Shown piece after piece: positions 1-36,900 of a stretch of 64,000 nucleotides of DNA; position 1 is the first letter of the stretch, and the number at the start of each line of letters is the position of its first letter. The stretch is from Rhodococcus sp. KRD162 (GTDB lineage Bacteria > Actinomycetota > Actinomycetes > Mycobacteriales > Mycobacteriaceae): NCBI RefSeq assembly GCF_017168335.1, contig NZ_JABFAU010000015.1, forward strand, positions 221,837-285,836, written 5' to 3'. Below the pieces are notes generated by a model. That model searched no databases and was not told the origin of the DNA. It saw nothing but the letters and a program-made list of their open reading frames with translations. The translations under genes were made by a program, and so were the position numbers.

Positions 1-55
1 CACCTGCTCGGCCACCCGACTCGGACGGTGTACCGGTCGATCCATCCGAACTCAT
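1..55 (-). CDS. Start of a downstream gene, cut by the window edge
   Basis: An ATG at 55 opens a frame that runs off the window, giving 18 codons beginning MSSDGSTGTPSESGG. An AGGAG lies about 11 nt upstream. It sits 111 bp after the NRPS2 stop on the same strand, so it is probably the next gene of the NRPS operon. The visible residues are a low-complexity Ser/Gly/Thr leader and do not identify a family. Since NRPS2 ends without a release domain, a third NRPS or a transporter would be plausible, but this is inference only. Confidence 0.4.
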   Translation of the reverse strand, partial: MSSDGSTGTPSESGGRAG

Positions 56-166
56 CTGACTTATGACTCCTCACCAGTGTTGCTCCGCGCGTGGTCGTGG
101 ACGACGCCCGGACCGATCCGACCGTTCATCGTCCACGACGCGGCGAGCGTTGCAGTTCGCCTCACC

Positions 167-21940
<21,774 letters not shown>

Positions 21941-21949
21941 CTAACTCTT

Positions 21950-21955
21950 CCTCCT
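21950..21955 (-). promoter_or_regulatory. Strong Shine-Dalgarno of NRPS2
   Basis: AGGAGG on the minus strand, nine nt before the ATG at 21940, fixes the NRPS2 start. The 53-bp intergenic gap is too short for an obvious separate promoter. Confidence 0.75.
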
Positions 21956-21993
21956 GATCGATCCACGTGCACAACCGGCGAGCTCGGCTTTCG

Positions 21994-24900
21994 TCACGAC
22001 GACGCGATCACCGACTCCGCCCGTTCGATCAACGATGCCAGAGCGGTCGACAGCCCCTCTGCACCGAGGGCGGGCAAGATGCCCGGAATCAGTGCCGACA
22101 ACGTCACCGTCACCAGAGCTTGCGGCTTCATCGACGAGCCCATCGTTGCCGACATCTGCGACAGCTTGTCCTCGAACACCGAGAACGTCAGCTGCGTCGT
22201 TCCGTGTTCGAGAGCGACCGCATCGGGTGCGACGGCCGCTGCCCCGGCCACGAGTTCGGGCAGATCGTCCACCGTCTTGGGCTTGGTGCGCGGCGCGAAC
22301 TCCGCCTTCTCCTCCTCGGACAGGATGTCGATGGACCGCAGCACCACATCGGGATCCGAGACCACGGTGTGCAAGATCCGCAGCAGGCGCTCTGCGAACG
22401 TCGCCACCGACGATTCGTCGAGAATCGACGTCGCGTAGGTGAAGGTCGCCTCGATGTCCTGCAGTGCACCGGTGTCGTCGAATGTCTCGACGGCGGTCAG
22501 CTGCAGATCGAATTTGGCCTGGTCATCGCCCGCAGGCAGCGCGTTCACCTGCAGACCCGGCAACTCGAACGTTCCGGTCACATGGTTCTGGAACGTCAAC
22601 ATCGCCTGGAACAACGGCGTGTACGCGCTCGACCGCGCCCGGCCCAGTGCGTCGACGAGCCGCTCGAAGGGGACGTCAGCATGCCCGAATGCCGCGAGGT
22701 CCTTGTCCTTTGCCTGCTGCAGCAGCTCGACGAAGGTCTCGTTCGGGTCGATCCGGGTCCGCAGTACCAACGTGTTGACGAACATGCCGACCAGGTCGTC
22801 CAACTGCTGCTCACCGCGACCGGCGGTAGGCGTGCCGATCGTGATGTCGGACGAGTTGCTCAGTCTGCCGAGCAGTACGGCGAATGCACTGTGCACCACC
22901 ATGAACGTCGTCGCCGCGTGTTCACGGGCGATCTTCTCGATCGCGGACGCGATCTCGGTGCCGAAAGAGAACTCGTACGAGGCACCCTGCATCGTCGGGC
23001 GCGGCGGGCGCGGCCGATCCAGCGGAAGGGTCAACTGTTCCGGCGCTCCGGCCAACTCCTCCGTCCAGTACGCCAGTTGCTTCGAGAGCGGACTGTCGGG
23101 ATCGCTCTCACTGCCGAGCACCTCTCGCTGCCACAGCGCGAAGTCGGCGTACTGCACCTCGAGCGGAGTCCATCCGGGCATCTCCCCCGCGACCCGTGCG
23201 GTGTAGGCCACCATGACATCGCGGATCAGCGGGCCCATCGAGAAACCGTCGGCCGCGATGTGATGTGCCACGACGGCGAGGACGTACTCGTCATCGCCTG
23301 CCTGCAGCAGTGCCGCTCGAACCGGGACGGCCTTCGTGACGTCGAATCCGGTGCCCAGAATCTCGGTCAGTCGAGACACGACGGCATCCGGTGCCACCGG
23401 CTCCGGTGTCAGGTCTACCCCGACCTCGGCCACGGCCCCGATCTCCTGGACGGGCCCGTCCACCGAATCCGGGTAGGCCGTGCGCAGAATCTCGTGGCGG
23501 GCGAGTACGTCCTCGAATGCCCCACGCAGGGAGTCGATATCGAGTGCGCCGGTCAGCCGAACCGCCACGGGAATGTTGTACGCCGCCGAGCCGGGATCGA
23601 TTCGGTTGATCGTCCACATTCTTTCCTGGGCGATCGAGAGCGGCAGCAGATCCGGCCGCTCACGGACAGTCAGTTCTCGGCGCGCACCGCCGCCGACCAG
23701 TGGGGCGATGTGCGCGGCCAAACCGGCGACGGAGGACGCCGCGAACACCGCACGCACGGGAATCTGCGCATCGAGCGACTGGCCCAACCTCGAGACCAAC
23801 TGCGTTGCGATCAGGGAGTTTCCACCGAGGGCGAAGAAGTCGTCGTCGAGACCGACGCGGTCGAGACCGAGCAGTTCCGCCACGGTCGCAGCGACGATCT
23901 CCTCGATCGGGTTGACCGGGGCGCGGAACTCGGCGGCCTCGAACTGGGGTGCAGGCAACGCTTTTCGATCCAGCTTGCCGTTGGCGTTGAGCGGAAGCGC
24001 CTCCAGGACGACGAACGCATCCGGAACCATGTACGACGGCACAGCGCGAGCGAGTTCCGTTTCGACGACGGCCACCTCTACTACGGCTCCGGCCCGCCCG
24101 ACGACGTAGGCGACCAACTGGTCCCCCATCGATTCGCCCGAATACACGAGCACGGCGGCCTCCGCCACCGTGGCCTGAGCCCGCAGAGCAGACTCGATTT
24201 CGCCGAGTTCGATGCGGAACCCGCGAATCTTGACCTGGAAGTCGGCACGCTCGATGTACTCGAGGCGAGCTGCCGCCGCTACACCGTCGACCAGCGGCAC
24301 TCGCCAGCGCACGAGGTCGCCGGTGCGATACATCCGAGAACCGTTCGCGTCGAACGGATTCGCCACGAATCGCTCCGCCGTCAGGTCCGGCCGTCCGAAG
24401 TATCCGCGCGCGAGCTGCGCTCCCGCGAGGTAGAGCTCTCCGCTGACCCCGGCAGGCACCGGATGCAGGCGGGAGTCGAGAACGAACACCGTGGTGTTGG
24501 CCTCGGGCACACCGATCGGCACGGTCACCGTGTCGTCGTCGGTGACCGGATGCGAGGTCACCGACACCGCGGCCTCGGTCGGGCCGTACAGGTTGTGCAG
24601 CTCGGCGGAACCGTTGTGCCGCCGGAAATCCTGCGCCACCGCTGCGGGTAGTGCTTCACCGATGGCCAGGACCCGTCGCAGATCCGGTGACAGCTCACCC
24701 GCGGCAACGGTGCCGAGCATCGACAACATCGACGGCACCAGATGCAGCGTCGTCACCGCGTGCCGACGGACCAGTGCGAGCAGGTAGTCGGGATCGCGAT
24801 GTCCGTCCGCGTTCGCAACGACGAGTCGCCCACCCGAGGTCAGCTGCGACCAGAACTCCCACACCGACAGGTCGAATGTCGCCGCGGTCTTGAGCAGCGA

Positions 24901-27900
24901 CGCATCGGTCTCGTCGAGGCCGTACTCCTCGCGCATCCAGTTCAACTGGTTGACGACGGCACCGTGCGAGACGGCTACGCCCTTGGGCCGACCGGTCGAA
25001 CCGGAGGTGAAGATCACGTAGGCCGTGTTGTCGGCGCAGAGTGCCCCGCATCTCTCGGAGGGCTGCACCGGCGCAGCAGAGTAGCTCGCAAGATCGAGCT
25101 GCGTCAGATCGACGACTGTTGCTGCAGCCGAGATCTCCGACCCGACGGCACCGGAGGTCAGTACGCACAGCGGAGCTGCGGTCCCCAACACCATCGCGTT
25201 GCGTTCGGCCGGCTGGTCCGGATCGATCGGGACGTAGGCTCCACCGGCCATCGAGATGGCGTACATGCCGACGAGCAGATCCACCGATCGCCGAATGGCA
25301 AGCCCCACGGGCACTTCGGGTCCCACACCCAGGCCGATCAGGTGGCGGGCCAGACGAGACACCCGTTCGGAGAACTCGCCGTACGTCAGCGTGCCCTCGT
25401 CGTGCACGAGAGCAGTGGCGTCGCCGTGACGCGCTGCCGAGTCCACGAACAGATCGGCGAGCGTGCCGCCACCCACGGAATCGAAGTCACGGTCGGTGTC
25501 GTTCCACTCGTCGACGATCGCGGGCAGCTCACCGTCGAGGAACAGGTCCAGGTCGCCGACCGGGGTCGACGGCGAGGCCACAACGGCGTCGAGAACCGCC
25601 TCGAAGCGTGCGACGACCGAGCGTGCGGTGCCCTCGTCGAACAGATCGGTCGCGTAGGTCAACAACGCATCGAAGCCGCCCGGTGCCTGGTCGTCGCGCT
25701 GGGCCTCCTCGTCGCTCGGGGCGTCGGAGACGATCAGGTGCAGGTCGAACTGCGAGGTTCCGGTCTCGGTGTCGAGTGCCGAGATGTCCAGTCCGTCCAG
25801 CTCGAACTCTCGCCGCGCGAAGTTCTGGAACGAGAAGCCGACCTGGAACAGCGGGTGGCGCGCCGTCGACCGAGTGGGGTTGACGACCTCGACGAGCCGC
25901 TCGAACGGTATGTCGGAGTTCGCGAAGGCCTGCAGATCGGTTTCTCGAGCTGCGTCGAGGAGGTCTTCGAAACTCGCCTCGGCCGCGACGTCGAGCCGCA
26001 GCACCAACGTGTTCACGAACATGCCGACGAGGTTTTCGATGTCCGCTTCACCACGACCCGCGATGGGGGTTCCGACGACGATGTCCGGCGATCCCGACAG
26101 GCGCGAGAGCAGCACGGCGAACGCCGCGTGCACCGCCATGAACACCGTTGCGTTGTGTGTGCGCGCCAACTCGGTCAACCGAGCATGCGCGGCTGCGTCG
26201 ATCCGGAAATCGACACGACCGCCGCGGAAGGTCTGCTCGGCGGGACGCGGCCGATCGAGCGGTAGTTCGATCTGCTCGGGCAGCTCGGCCAGAGCAGTTT
26301 CCCAGTACCGAATCTGCTGCGCAGCAATCGATTCGGAGTCTTCCTCGGAACCGAGAACCTCGCGTTGCCACAGTGCGTAATCGGCGTACTGCACCGGCAG
26401 CGGCGCCCACGCCGGATCCGAACCGCGGGTCCGCGCCGCGTAGGCGGTCATGACATCGGTGGACAGCGGCATCACCGACAGACCATCGGCACTGATGTGG
26501 TGGATGACCATGCCGAGTACGAATTCGGTGTCCGAGACTCGGAAGAGCGCGGTCTTCAGCGGAACCTGGGTCGTGACGTCGAACGTCGAGGCCAGCAGCT
26601 CCAGAACTCGCGCGGTCACCGACTCCGCGTCGGTGTCGATCACCTCGAGTGTGGTGGGCACCTCCGACATGGGCACGATCACCTGATGCGGGCCCTCGGG
26701 TGAGTCCGGGTACACCGATCGCAGAGTTTCGTGACGCTCGATGACGTCGGAGACGGCACGCTGCAACGCGTCGACGTCCAGGCGTCCGCTGAGTCGAAGC
26801 GCGAACGGGATGTTGTATGCCGTGGACTCGGAATCGAAGCGGTTGAGGAACCACATCCGCTGCTGCGCGAGCGAGAGCGGAACTCGGCTCGGCCGGGTCG
26901 AGGCCACCAGCGCCGGCCGCGCAGCTGCGCCCGAACCCTGTTCGACCCGGGCTGCAAGAGCCGCGACCGTCGGGGCCTCGAACAGTGCACGGACGGGAAC
27001 GGTCGTGTCCGCTGCAACACCCAGTCTGGACACCACCTGAGTTGCCACCAGCGAGTTGCCGCCGAGTTCGAAGAAGTCGTCGTCGAGACCGACGCGTTCG
27101 ACGCCGAGAACGTCGGCGAAAACCTCGGCGACCATCTCCTCCACCGGAGTGACCGGAGACCGGAACCGACGAGTGCGCGCGGCGGGCTCGGGCAGGGCTC
27201 GGCGGTCCAGCTTTCCATTGCCGGTCAACGGAATTGCGTCGAGAACCACGAAAGCCGAGGGCACCATGTACTCGGGAAGGTTCTCCCCGACCGCCGCTCT
27301 GACGACGTCGACGTCGATGGTCGACTCGGCTGCGGGCACCACGTAGGCCACCAAGCGGGTGGCACCTGGAGTGTCCTCACGCACGATCACCGCGGTCTGC
27401 CCGACGGCAGGAGCGGACGCGACGGCGGACTCGACCTCGCCCAGCTCGATGCGGAAGCCGCGGATCTTGACCTGGTCGTCGGCGCGGCCGACGAACTCGA
27501 GCTCTCCGTCGGTCGACCACCGTGCCACGTCACCGGTGCGGTACAGCACGGATCCGTCGGCTGCGAAGGGATCGGCCACGAATCTCGTCGCGCTCAATCC
27601 TGGTCGCCCGAGATACCCGCGCGCGACCTGACCACCGGAGACGTACATCTCCCCTGGAACGCCCGCGGGTACCAGCGACAGACGCGAATCCAGTACGTAT
27701 ACCGACAGCCCGGAGATGGCGCGACCCACCAGCGATCCCGATGCCTGCGCCGCGGACTGCGCGTCCACGACGCGGTGCGAGACGTGGACCGTGGTTTCGG
27801 TGATGCCGTACATGTTGACCAGTTGCGGGGACTCGTCTCCGTGCCGCTCGAACCAACCGGCCAGTCGCCGCAGCTCGAGCGCCTCGCCACCGAACACGAT

Positions 27901-30900
27901 GTACCGCAACGAATAGTCGGCGGCCGAGCCTGCGGTGCGATCGACCTGATCGAGCTGATAGAACGCGGACGGAGTCTGGTTGAGCACGGTGACATGCTCA
28001 CGAACGAGCAGCTCGCGCAGAGCTTCCGGCGACCTGGACGTGAAGTAGTCGACCACGACGACGCTACCGCCGGTGGTCAGCGGACCCCACAGTTCCCACA
28101 CCGAGAAATCGAACGCGAAGGAGTGGAACAGAGTCCACACGTCATCGCGGCCGAACCCGAAGTGTCGCTGGGTGTTCGCCAACAACCGCACGACGTTGCG
28201 ATGCGGGATCAGCACGCCCTTGGGCTTACCCGTCGAACCCGAGGTGTAGATGACGTAAGCAGCACCGGCTGCGGTCGCCGGAGTCGGATCGACGGCCGCG
28301 AGGACGTTCTCGGTCGCGTCGGCGTCGATATCGATCCTGGGCAACTGCTCCGGAAGCGCCACCTCGACACCGGACCACGTGAGTACGGCCACCGGACGGG
28401 AGTCGGTGAGAACGAACTCGATACGCTCGGCCGGGTAGGACGGATCGATCGGGACGTAGGCACCCCCGGCTTTGAGCACCGCGAGCAGTGCCACGACGAG
28501 ATCGGCGGTACGTGGCAACACGACGGCGACCAAGGTCTCCGGTCCGACCCCCTGAGCGGCAAGGGTTCCGGCCAGTGCCGTCGAGGACTCGTCGATCTCT
28601 CGATAACTCGTGGTGGCACCCTCGAACACCACTGCGGGAGCGTCGGGGTCCTCGGCAACCCGAGCGGCGAAGAGATCGACGATCGTGTCGAGCGAATCGG
28701 CGACGGCGGGCGCGTCCTGGGCGAGTGCGAGCACCCGGGTGCGTTCGGCTTCGTCCATCACCGGGACGTCGCCGATTCGCTGGCCCGGATCACGTGCCAC
28801 GGACTCGAGGACACCGATCAGCCGCTCACCGATCGTGCGCGCCGTGGTGTCGTCGTACAGGTCTCGGGCGAAGGTGACATCGATGGTCATGCCGCCGTCG
28901 ATGTGGTTGTCGGTCAACGTGAACTGAACGTCGAACTTGGCCGTCTCGACGTCGAGGTCGACGGCGCGCACACTCAGTCCGGGCAGTTCGAGCTCGGTCT
29001 GCTCCATGTTCTGCACGGTCAGCATCACCTGCACGAGCGGATGACGAGCCGCCGAACGCGGTGGATCGAGTACCTCGACGAGGCGTTCGAACGGCACCTC
29101 GGCATGGGCGAACGCCGACAGGTCGGTCTCGCGTGCCCGAGCCAGAAGCTCCGTGAACGCGCCGCCGTGATCGATATCGGTCCGCAGCACCAGCGTGTTG
29201 ACGAACATTCCGATGACGTCGTCGAGGGCTGCCTCACCGCGCCCTGCGACCGGAGTACCGATCGCGATGTCGGTCTCGCCGGACAGACGGGCGAGCAGCA
29301 CCGCCAGCGAGGAATGCAGCACCATGAACAGCGAGCTCTGGTTGGCGTGGGCCACGTCGACGAGGCGAGCGTGCGTGTCCGCGTCGAGGGTCAGCGTGAT
29401 GTTGCCGCCGCGATACGAGGAACGGTCCGGGCGGACGCGATCGCCGGGGAAGGTGATCTCCTCCGGCAGCGAGGACAGTGCGCGAGTCCAGTGCCGAATC
29501 TGGTTCGAGACCGGTGACTTCGGATCCTCCTCCGAACCGAGAACGGCCTGCTGCCAGAGGGTGTAGTCGACATAGCGGACGGCGAGCGGGGCCCAATCCG
29601 GCTCGGTACCCGCGCTGCGGGCCGCATACGCGACCATCAGATCTCGGGTCATCGGCCCGACCGAGAAGCCGTCGGCAGCGATGTGATGGGTGACGAAGAC
29701 CAGAACGTGTCGGCTCGGCTCCAGCTCCAACAACGCGGCGCGGAGCGGGGGCGCTCCGGTGACATCGAATCCGCTCATCGCCAATTCCATCAGCGCTGAA
29801 GGTAGTTCCCCGGCGGTGGTTGGACGCGGTAGCAGATCGGGAACAACCTGCGCTGCCGGGACGATCACCTGAGATGCGACGCCGTCCACCTCCGGGTAGA
29901 CCGTTCGTAGCGACTCGTGTCGTTCGATGACATCGGCCACTGCCGCGCGCAGAGCCGCGATGTCGAGGTGGCCGCTCAGTTCGATGGCGACGGGGAGGTT
30001 CTCCGTCGCGGACTCGGGGTCGAACCGGTTGAGGAACCACATTCGGCGCTGCGCGAGCGACAGTGGTACCACGTCCGGCAGATCGGTACGCACCAACGGG
30101 ATTCGACGGCCCGAACCCGAGAGTTCATCGAGCCTGGCTGCCAGCGCGGAAACCGTCGACGCCTCGAAGATGGTCCGAACGGTCACCGTGGTGTCCAGTG
30201 CCGCACCAATTCTCGACGCGACCCTGGTGGCGACGAGTGAGTTACCGCCGAGGGCGAAGAACTCGTCGTCGGCACCGACCACGTCGATGCCAAGCACATC
30301 GCGGAACACCTCGGCCACCACGCGCTCGGAGGTCGTCGCAGGTGCCCGGAAGGCACGCTGCTCGATGTTCGGCTCCGGTAGTGCGCGCCGATCGAGCTTG
30401 CCGTTGGGTGTCAACGGAAGTGCGTCGAGTACGACGGTCGCTGCCGGGACCATGTATCCCGCCAGCGAACGCGACGCGAACTCCGTCAGTTCGGCGACGT
30501 CGACCGTTCCGCCGATCGTCGGCACGACGTATGCGACCAGTTGATCGCCGGTGGATGCGGTCTGCCGAACCAGTACTACGGCGGACTCCACGGAGGGATG
30601 TCGACGAAGCACGGTTTCGATCTCGCCGAGTTCGATCCGGAGCCCGCGCAGTTTCACCTGGAAGTCGGTGCGGCCCAGGTACTCCAATCGTCCGGAGCCG
30701 TTCGACGACGAGCGCCAGCGCACGAGGTCGCCGGTGCGGTACATGCGTTCGCCCGGTGCGCCGAACGGGTCGGGAAGGAATCGATCGGCCGTCAGATCCG
30801 CTCGCCCGAGGTATCCGCGCGCCAGCTGGACACCGGCGAGATACAGCTCACCCCCGACCCCTGGAGCGACCGGCGACAACCGTGCGTCGAGGACGTAGGT

Positions 30901-33900
30901 TCTGGTGTTCCACACCGGAACCCCGATCGGTACCAGGTCCACGTCGGCCTCGGAGACCGGGTGGTAGGTGACGTCGACCGCTGCCTCGGTCGGGCCGTAG
31001 AGATTGTGCAGTGCAACGCCCGGCAGCACCCGTCGAACGCGGTCGCCGACCTCGGCAGGCAACGCCTCGCCGGAGGCGAACAACATCCGCAGCGAGGTGG
31101 ATGCGGTGGACGCATCGGCGGCCGCGACGGACACGAAGACCTCGAGCAGCGAGGGCACGAAGTGTGCCGTGGTGACTGCGTGGGCCTCGATCAGCGCGAG
31201 CAGGTACTGGGGATCTCGGTGCCCGTCCGGCTTCGCGATGACCAGCTGTGCACCGATCTGCAACGGCCAGAACAGTTCCCACACCGACACGTCGAACGTG
31301 ACCGGGGTCTTCTGCAGCACGACATCGTCGGCGGCGAGCTGGTATTCCGACTGCATCCACACCAGACGGTTGACGATCGCCTCGTGCGACACAGCCACAC
31401 CCTTGGGGCGGCCGGTCGAACCCGAGGTGAAGATGACGTACGCCGGGTTCGACGGCGACAGCGCGCGGATTCTGTCCGAGTCGGTGATCGGGTCGTCGGA
31501 GAATTCCGACAGGTCGAGTGTGTCGATGGCGATCACCTCGACCCCGCCTGCCTCCACCGTCTCTCGCGAGGTGGTGAGCACGCAGATCGGCGTTGCGGTG
31601 TCGAGTACGTGATCGATGCGCTCGCTCGGCTGATCGGGGTCGATCGGCACGTACGCGCCGCCGGCCGCGACGATCGCATGAATTCCGACGAGCAACTCCA
31701 CCGAGCGACGGGCGGCGATGCCCACCGCCGTCTCCGGGCCGACGCCACGGCCGATCAGGAACCGCGCCAGCCGGGCCACCCGCGCCTGAAACTCGCCGTA
31801 GGTGACGGTCTCGTCTCCGAATATCAGTGCAGGGGAATCTGGTTCGACTGCTCGACCGAGCGAGGCCAATGTCTGTGCTCGATCGACCGGGTGATCGGTG
31901 TCGTTCCACTCGACCAGAACTCGGCTTCGTTCGGCGGGCTCGAGAAGATCGATGTCGCCGACCACCGTCGAGAGGTTGCCTGCCACGGCTTCCAGCACCG
32001 TGATCAGTCGCTCGCCCAACGTCACGACCGTCGATTCGTCGAACAGATCGGTCGCGTAGGTCACATCGACGGTCATGCCCTGCGCGGCACCGCCAGGTCC
32101 GATGGATTCGACGAAGGTGAACTGCAGGTCGAACAACGCGACCAGGGTCTCGAAATCGACCCCGGATACCGACAGACCCGGCAGTTCGAGATCTTTCTGC
32201 CTCAGGTTCTGGAACGCGAGTACCACCTGAACCAGCGGGTGCCGCGCCGTGGATCGGGCGGGATTGAGGATCTCGACCAACCGCTCGAACGGCACATCGA
32301 CGTGCGCCAACGCAGACAGGTCGGTCTCTCGGGTGTCGGCGAGGATCTGATCGAATCGACGCGCAGTATCGATCTCGGTACGCAGCACCAGAGTGTTGAC
32401 GAACATGCCGATCAGGTCGTCGAGCGCGGCCTCGCCACGACCGGCGACCGGGGTACCGATGGCGATGTCGGTTTCACCGGACAACCGTGACAGCAACACC
32501 GCGAGCGAGGTGTGTACCAACATGAACAGCGAGGCATTCTCGCGACGGGCAGCTTCGATCAGCGATCGGTGCAGATCCTCGTCGATGGAGAAGCGCACGA
32601 GCGCACCGCTGTTCGACGCCACCGCGGGTCGCGGACGGTCCGACGGCACGTCGAGTTGATCGGGCAGGCCGGCCAATGCGGTTGTCCAGTAGTCGATCTG
32701 CTGCGAGACGACGGACTTCGGGTCGTCCTCGGAGCCGAGCACCTTGCGTTGCCACAGGCTGTAGTCGGCGTAGTCCACCTGAAGCGGAGACCAGTAGGGA
32801 TCCTGGTTCATCGACCTCGCCGCGTACGCGTTCATCACATCGCGGGTCAGCGGACCCAGTGAGAAGCCGTCGGCCGCGATGTGGTGCACGACGAACACCA
32901 GTAGGTGCTCGGTCGGGCTGATCTCGAAGAGCCGAGTACGGAACGGCAGATCCTTCGACAGGTCGAATCCCGTGGTCGCCAGCTCGCGCATGGCGTCGGC
33001 CACCTGGTCTGCGGAGATGTCGATCGGCGTCAGTTCCGGTGTGGCCGAGTCTGCGTCGACGATGACCTGATGCGCCGTGCCGTCGGTCTCGGGGAAGACC
33101 GTGCGCAGCGATTCGTGCCTGGCCACGACGTCCGCCACGGCGATCTGCATCGCCCGACGGTCGAGCAGGCCGGACAGCCGGACGGCGATCGGAATGTTGT
33201 TGGCCGCCGATTCGGTGTCGAATTTGTTGAGGAACCACATCCGCTGCTGGGCGAGCGAGAGCGGGATGTGCTCCGGCCGCTCCTGCGGCACCAGAGCCGG
33301 CCTGCTGCCGGTGGCGACCAGAGTGCCGAGCCGCGCAGCGAGATCGGTCACCGTCGAGGCGTCGAACAACTCCCGGACCGCGATTCGAGTGTCCATGGCG
33401 ACACCCAGCCGGGAGACCAGTTGCGTTGCAATGAGCGAGTTTCCGCCGAGCTCGAAGAAATCGTCGTCGAGGCCCACCCGCTCGATGCCGAGCACCTGCG
33501 CAAATACCTCGGCCACGGTGCGCTCGATGTCGTTGGTCGGCTCTCGATACTCGGTGACCTCGAATTCGGGGTCCGGCAATGCCTTGCGGTCGAGCTTTCC
33601 ACTGGCACCCAACGGGAACTCGTCGAGCACGATCAGCGTCGACGGCACCATGTACTCCGCCAGGCGGGAGCGCAAGTTCGCCAGCACTGCCGTGGTGTCC
33701 ACCGATACCCCGGCAGGCACGACGTAACCCACGAGTTGTTCGCGTCGGACCACGACGACCGCCTGAGCAATCGGTCGCTGAGCCAGCAGAGCCGACTCGA
33801 TCTCACCGAGTTCGATGCGCAGGCCGCGCAACTTCACCTGGAAGTCCGAGCGGCCGACGTATTCGAGTTCGCCGGCTCGGTTCCAACGGACGACGTCTCC

Positions 33901-36900
33901 GGTGCGGTAGAGCCGTTCTCCGTCCGCAGAGTACGGATGAGCCACGAATCGATCTGCAGTCAGGTCCGGTCGTCCCACGTAGCCGCGGGCCAACTGTGTG
34001 CCCGCGAGGTAGAGCTCACCGGCGACTCCGACCGGTGTGGGCTGTAGACGCGAATCCAGTACGTAGACAGCGGTGTTCCACACCGGAGCGCCGATCGGCA
34101 TCACCTCCGAATCCTCGTCGACCACCTCGTGATAGGTGACGTCGACAGCAGCCTCGGTGGGTCCGTACAGGTTGTGCAGTGACACTGCACGCACGGCCTG
34201 GCGCAGATCGCGCGCGGTGGTGGGAGGGAGAGCCTCACCGGAGGCGAACACCATTCGCAGCGACGCGCCCGAGGCACGGCGACGCTCGACCTCCGGCACG
34301 AACACCGACATCATCGACGGCACGAAGTGCACCACCGACACCTGTTCGCGAGCAATGACATCGAGCAGGTAGGCCGCATCGCGGTGACCGTCCGGGAGAG
34401 CGATAGCCACCGAAGCGCCGTTCTGCAGCGCCCAGAAGAACTCCCACACCGAGACATCGAACGTCGTCGGCGTCTTCTGCAGCACCACGTCCGCCGCGGT
34501 CAGTTGGTACTCGTGCTGCATCCACAGCAGCCGGTTGACGATGGCCTCGTGCGACACCCCGACACCCTTTGGCCTACCGGTCGATCCCGAGGTGAAGATC
34601 ACGTACGCGGTGTTGCTCGCGCGCAGTGGTGCGATGCGGTCGGTGTCGGTCAGCGGGGTGGAGGGCAGGTGCGACACGTCGAGAGTGTCGATGTCGATCG
34701 TCTCGACGCCGTCGAACTCCACGTGATCGCCTGTCGTGGACAGCACCCGGATCGGCGCGGCGGTCTTCACGATGTACTCGTTGCGATCGGCAGGCTGCAT
34801 CGGATCGACCGGGACGTATCCGGCGCCCGCCTTCACGATCGCGTACATACCGACGAACAACTCCACGCTGCGCCCGATGGCGAGCCCGACCAGCGAATCC
34901 GGCCCCACTCCGAGCGAGATCAGAGCTCGCGCAAGGCGATTGACCCGCGCATCGAACTGGGCGTACGTCAGTCGCTCACCCTCGAACACCAGCGCAGGAG
35001 CGTCGGGGCTGTCGGCGACCTGACGGTCGAACAGATCCACCAACGTCACGTTCTTCGGCACCCGGTGTTCGGTGTCGTTCCACTCGGTCACCACACGTTC
35101 GCGCTCGCCGTCGTCGAGCAGGTCGATATCGCCCACCGCGACCGTCGGATCGGAGACCACTGCGGTCAGCATCCGCACGAACCGTTCGGAGAAGCCGCGA
35201 ACGGTGTCGGCATCGAACAGGTCGGTGGCGTACGTCAGTTCGGCGGTCATTCCCTGCCCGCGACCGTCGACCCCGATCGATTCCGTGACCGTCAGCTGCA
35301 GATCGAACTTCGCCACCTCGGCGTCGAGAGCGACACTGTCCACCGACAGGCCCGGTAGGTCCACGTGTGTACGGGTGAGATTCTCGAACGAGAGCATCAC
35401 CTGGAACAGCGGGTGCCGAGCCTGCGAGCGCGATGGATTGAGCACCTCGACCAAACGCTCGAACGGCAGATCTGCATGGCCGAAGGCCCCGAGCGCCACC
35501 TCTCGTGCTCTGCCGATCTGTTCGGAGAACGTGCGCCCGGAGTCGATGTCGGTGCGCAGCACAAGGGTGTTGACGAACATGCCGACCACGTCGTCGAGGG
35601 CTGCGTCGCCGCGGCCCGCGACGGGAGTTCCGATCGCGATGTCCTCGGTGCCGGACAACCGTGCCAGCAACACTGCCAGAGCAGCATGTACCACCATGAA
35701 CAACGAGGCATTGTGCGTGTGCGCCAGTGCGGACAGGCCGCGGTGCACCTCGGCCGGTACCTCGAATCGAATCGAAGACCCTTGGTAGGACTGACGATTC
35801 GGACGCGGCCGATCGGTCGGCAGATCCAGCTGATCGGGCAGGCCCGCGAGTATGTCGGCCCAGTAGTCGACCTGACCCGAGATCAGCGACTGCGGATCGT
35901 CCTCGGAACCCAGAACCGAACGCTGCCACAGGCTGTAATCGGCGTACTGCACATCGAGCGGCATCCACGCCGGGTTCTCCCAGGCAGTACGCGAGGCGTA
36001 CGCGATCATGAGATCTCGCGCCAGGGGCCCCATCGACCAACCATCGGCCGAAATGTGGTGCACCACCATGGCGATGACGTGCTCGCGTGGACCGATCTCG
36101 AACAGCCGAGCCTGGATCGGGACGTTGACGGTGACATCGAACGTCGTCGATGCCAGGGTGAACACCTGCCGCTGGATGTCGGTCGCCGAGGTCGGGATCG
36201 GCATCAGGTTCGGCACCGTCTGGGCGGCGTCGAGAATGGTCTGCTGCGGGCCCCGTGCCGTGTCCGGATACACCGTACGCAGAGACTCGTGCCGGTCGAT
36301 GACATCCATGATCGCGACCTGCAGAGCCGCGACATCGAGTTCACCGGTCAACCGCAGCGCGAAGGGAATGTTGTACGCCGTGGAATCGACGTCGAAACGA
36401 TTGAGGAACCACATCCGCTGCTGCGCGAGCGAGAGCGGAATTCGCTCGGGCCGAACGGTGGCGACCAGCGCGACACGCCCGCCCTCCCCGGCCGCCTGCT
36501 CCACCCGGACCGCCAGCAGCGCGACGGTCGATGCCTCGAACAGCATGCGCACCGGGACGGTCGCGTCGAGAGCGACTCCCAGCCGCGAGACCACCTGCGT
36601 GGCGATCAGCGAGTTGCCACCCAACTCGAAGAAGTCGTCGTCCAGTCCGACGCGCTCCACACCGAGGACGTCGGCGAAGACATCGGCAACGATCTCTTCG
36701 ATCGGCGTTGTGGGGGCGCGGAATTCGCGTACCTCGAACACCGGGGCGGGCAGAGCTCGGCGATCGAGTTTGCCGTTGACGGTCAGGGGGATCGCGTCCA
36801 ACACGACGAACGCGGACGGCACCATGTAATCCGGAAGGAGTTCGGCGATACCGCTTCTGAGGTCCTCGAGATCGACGACCGGCTTGCCCTCCGCTTCCGC

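Noticed and set aside
26731..29517. Long plus-strand open frame (928 codons) and several other long frames opposite the NRPS genes
   Set aside because: High G+C codon bias of the NRPS strand removes stops from the opposite strand. The translations are Arg/Gly/His-rich with no domain motif, while the minus frame is continuous NRPS sequence.
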